From Candidatus Poribacteria bacterium (GTDB taxonomy: Bacteria; Abyssobacteria; SURF-5): 17,748 nt of DNA. The notes below the pieces were generated by a model, which was not told the DNA's origin, ran no database searches, and was given only the letters and a program-made list of their open reading frames with translations. Made by a program: the position numbers and the translations under genes. The DNA is taken from assembly GCA_016215705.1 (NCBI GenBank), contig JACRIR010000269.1, positions 1 to 17,748 of the forward strand, in the 5' to 3' direction. Positions within the stretch are counted from its first letter, which is position 1, and the number at the start of each line of letters is the position of its first letter. Positions 15,141-17,748 of the stretch are shown piece after piece.

Positions 15141-17748
15141 CTATGGCACGTAAACGGTCGCGATGGTCTGGCTGCGAACAAAGTACAGAGCGCCGGGTTC
15201 GAGCGCGAAGTTGTTGAATTGCAGCCCGCAGATGTGTGTATCGTACATGCCCGTCTCCGTACGGTACCGAATAACTCTGTCCGCTGTGCCACCGGCGGCC
15301 GTGATCGCCTGACATAAACCCTCGGCGGTAGCTGTCGCGGCGCACGCCGGCAATGCGATCGGGTTGTAGCCCGGTACGAGTTCAATCGCTGTCGGGCACG
15401 AAATATCGCAGCCTTCCTGCCACCATGTCACCTCGCCCGAGCAACGTATGAAGAAGCCCTCGCCGTCCTCGGTTGAGAAGTTGTTGAACGTCAGCCCACA
15501 GATGTGCGTCACGTACATACCCGTGCTTATGTTGTAGCGGATGACCCTATTGCAGACCGATCCGCCGGAATTAAGTTCGGCGCAGAGGTCTTCCGCGAGC
15601 GCACCGCACAGGTGCAGCGCAGGGCCGACGGGGTTATAGCCGTTTTCCAGGATAATTCCGAAATCCGGACAACAGCCGCCGTTGTCGGGTGTAGCGGGTT
15701 CGCAGTCGTCATCGAGGCAGTTGCAGGTCGTCTCTGGCTCGCCCGGATTTATGGCCGGGTTCGTGTCGTCGCAGTCAGTACAATCGTTCACATATCCGAC
15801 AGGCGCGATGCAGCCTACGACGCTGTCAATCGCATTCCCATATCCGTCTTCGTCGGCGTCGCGACAGAAAGTGGCGCAAATCCCGTCCGGGTCAGAGCAG
15901 TCGATCGCATCGTCGCAGTCATTGTCCTGCCCATCGCATACTTCCTGATTGCCCGGATAGTTGTTCGGGTCGTTGTCGTCGCAGTCGCCGCCACACCCGC
16001 TCACGGGGTCGCCGTCGAAGTTAGGCCCATCGGGCGTAGCGGGGTTGCAGTCATCATCCTTTGTGTTGCAGATCACTTCCGTCTCACCGGGATTGACCGA
16101 TGGGTCATTATCATCACAATCCATCCTATTGTCCACATAACCGGCGGGCTGATCGCACGCCAACATGAGCGCGGCGGGATTCCCGTAACCGTCGGAATCG
16201 GAGTCCTGATAGTAATCCTGCAGGCCGAGGCAGTTCGGGTCTTGAGCGTCCACTAAGCCGTTGCAATCGTCATCGATGCCATTGCAGACTTCCCATTCGC
16301 CCGGGTTCACATCCGGATTGGCGTCGACACAGTCATCCCCCCGAGTAGCCGTATAAAACAGAGAAGGCGCGCAAAGACACTGGCTATCCGCGCTTACTCC
16401 GTAGCCGTCGGCGTCTGTGTCCCGATAGAAAACCGTACAGTCAATTGCGCCCGGTTCATCCGTTTGCAAGTCGCAGTCGTTGTCTTTTCCGTCGCACTGT
16501 TCGGGGGCGCTTGGCCACATATCAGCGTCCAGGTCGTTGCAGTCGTCCCCGGCGCATGAGGTATTGTTGTGCGTATCGCCGTCGGCGTCGCAATCACATG
16601 CATCCCCGGCGTGATCGTTATCGAGGTCGGCCTGGTCGGCATTGGGTGTGGTCGGACAGTTGTCAACCGGGTCGATGAATCCGTCACCATCCTGGTCATT
16701 CTCCGGTCCGGAGAGGGCGCGTAAGGCAATTGCGGTCATGTAGGGATTTTCCGCCCAGCTTCCGTCCGGCTGTTGTTGACTTATGATATAGTTCAGCGCC
16801 GCTTGCGCTTCACTGGAGGCAGGAATAAGGCCGGTGATCGAAAGATAGCTCATGGCCGTCTCATGGATAGTGCTTCCGTCAGCGCCGAATCCATGGTCCG
16901 CGTTTTGGTGGTTCAGCAGCCATTGAACCCCTCGGTTTAAGGAATCACTCATGTCGAATGACGGGAAACTTTCAATGGCGAGCAGAGCTTCTGCCGTCAG
17001 ATAGATGTTGCTTTGAGCGCCTCTAGTGATTCCCCATCCGCCGTCCGTATTCTGCGCTTCAACGAGATAAGAAAGCGGCTGGGTGATCGCTCGCGTATCG
17101 AATCCGTTGGAGAGGTAGTTGATTTCAAGAGAGTAGGTGCTTGGCGAGATGCCTACGACCTGTATTCTGCGCGTGCCCGGCTGGATCGGGATTCCGCTTG
17201 TGCCTAGATATGTGGGAAAACTGATCGGCCTCCAGTAGTAGTATCCGCCACCTTCGTCAGGAAAGAGTCGAAACTCGATAGAACCCTGTATTTCGGAGAC
17301 CAGGATTTCGAGGCTTGGCGCGTCGATCGGATAATCGAAAAAATACGTTTGGACTTGACCTGCGTTGACAGACTTATTGCATACTAACAGGCCGATGGGG
17401 TTGCGCGGAATTCCCGTGAGATCCAGTGCGAGGGCGGTATCGAGGGTTGTGGTAGAGTAACCCGCGCCCGCGCCCCATCCGCCCTCGGGGAAATTCACAA
17501 AAGAGGCGTCGGGTTGTCGATCGTTGCGGCGGGCCTGCAATTCCCCGGTGTAGGCGCTTGTGTCTTGTCCGGCCCAGAGCATCGATTTTCCTTTGCGGGC
17601 GAGATAATCGGTGCATGAAACATCCGCTGTGCTGATATATTGAATTGCATTTTCATATTCTATTCCTGTTGCGCCCAATTTCCTCAGAACATCAGCAGCG
17701 ACCGTTGTGTCTCTGAATTCTGTCAGATTCGGGTCACCCCAACTCCCG
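15141..17748 (-). CDS. Large secreted protein with terpene-cyclase-like repeats, MopE/TSP3 calcium motifs and C-terminal tandem domain (5' partial)
   Basis: At least 868 residues; the frame stays open to the window edge, so the start lies outside. The TTG at 17678 is mid-gene, since coding text such as GSWGDPNLTEF continues upstream. The N-terminal half has prenyltransferase/squalene-cyclase-type alpha repeats (QNTDGGWG, QNADHGFG, QQQPDGSWA, near 17050, 16900 and 16760). A TSP3-like aspartate-rich segment follows (DQDGDGFIDPVDNCPTTPNA, near 16660), then about five MopE-type motifs of form C-(D/N)-x(2)-D-(N/D)-D-C (15690-16500) alternating with D-x-D-x-DGYG calcium loops. The C-terminus has two copies of a roughly 80-residue GYNP...HICGLxFNNF domain (15417-15650 and 15144-15386). 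It is likely a calcium-stabilised surface or secreted protein. No sorting motif is visible at its C-terminus. Confidence 0.85.
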   Translation of the reverse strand, partial: GSWGDPNLTEFRDTTVAADVLRKLGATGIEYENAIQYISTADVSCTDYLARKGKSMLWAGQDTSAYTGELQARRNDRQPDASFVNFPEGGWGAGAGYSTTTLDTALALDLTGIPRNPIGLLVCNKSVNAGQVQTYFFDYPIDAPSLEILVSEIQGSIEFRLFPDEGGGYYYWRPISFPTYLGTSGIPIQPGTRRIQVVGISPSTYSLEINYLSNGFDTRAITQPLSYLVEAQNTDGGWGITRGAQSNIYLTAEALLAIESFPSFDMSDSLNRGVQWLLNHQNADHGFGADGSTIHETAMSYLSITGLIPASSEAQAALNYIISQQQPDGSWAENPYMTAIALRALSGPENDQDGDGFIDPVDNCPTTPNADQADLDNDHAGDACDCDADGDTHNNTSCAGDDCNDLDADMWPSAPEQCDGKDNDCDLQTDEPGAIDCTVFYRDTDADGYGVSADSQCLCAPSLFYTATRGDDCVDANPDVNPGEWEVCNGIDDDCNGLVDAQDPNCLGLQDYYQDSDSDGYGNPAALMLACDQPAGYVDNRMDCDDNDPSVNPGETEVICNTKDDDCNPATPDGPNFDGDPVSGCGGDCDDNDPNNYPGNQEVCDGQDNDCDDAIDCSDPDGICATFCRDADEDGYGNAIDSVVGCIAPVGYVNDCTDCDDTNPAINPGEPETTCNCLDDDCEPATPDNGGCCPDFGIILENGYNPVGPALHLCGALAEDLCAELNSGGSVCNRVIRYNISTGMYVTHICGLTFNNFSTEDGEGFFIRCSGEVTWWQEGCDISCPTAIELVPGYNPIALPACAATATAEGLCQAITAAGGTADRVIRYRTETGMYDTHICGLQFNNFALEPGALYFVRSQTIATVYVP
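15144..15650 (-). repeat. Tandem domain repeat in the large surface protein
   Basis: Two protein-level repeats, coded at 15417-15650 and 15144-15386, share GYNP(V/I), a Leu-Cys pair, RVIRY, TGMY, THICGL and FNNF. The spacing between these blocks is nearly the same. Copy 1 has more cysteines. The pattern resembles the 'GWNLIGLP'-type secreted domain, with Y in place of W. Confidence 0.75.

Noticed and set aside
17676-17678. TTG as the start of the large minus-strand protein
   Set aside because: The frame is open and coding-like up to the window edge, so this is an internal codon.

Overview
The window looks like a stretch of chromosome from an uncultured, probably Gram-negative bacterium. It carries signal-peptide proteins, a classical lipobox lipoprotein, calcium-binding MopE/TSP3-type surface repeats, an anaerobic-type glycerol-3-phosphate dehydrogenase pair, and long pyrimidine-rich intergenic regions filled with word-like dispersed repeats of the kind seen in many environmental bacterial genomes. 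The phylum cannot be fixed from this sequence alone.

Layout. Positions 142-2136 hold a complete group II intron on the minus strand: 5' end starting GUGCG, domain I with an EBS1 candidate, an intron-encoded reverse transcriptase/maturase (310-1665), domain V, and a domain VI with a large apical insertion. Next come a repeat-rich spacer and a secreted TolB-like beta-propeller protein (2480-4237). A 1 kb repeat-rich gap follows, then two tandem paralogous small membrane proteins (5282-5563 and 5572-5883) and another repeat-rich gap. A good sigma70-type promoter (6214-6243) then leads into glpA-glpB (6330-9309), whose genes overlap by 11 bases; no glpC is in the window.

From 9661 onward three envelope genes lie in series. 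They are a von Willebrand A / transmembrane / FHA-like sensor-type protein, a small lipoprotein with a natural C-terminal run of six histidines, and a MuiA-family DUF4139 protein. Strong intrinsic terminators follow the first two, so these are probably separate transcription units. A small carboxymuconolactone-decarboxylase-family protein (14808-15128) then meets, tail to tail, a very large secreted minus-strand protein that runs off the right edge of the window (15141-17748).

The genes do not add up to one obvious new system. The best leads are the intron (extended domain VI, near-palindromic target), the transmembrane VWA/FHA protein with a degenerate FHA site and two C-terminal repeats, the unusual repeat architecture of the large surface protein, and the dispersed intergenic repeats.
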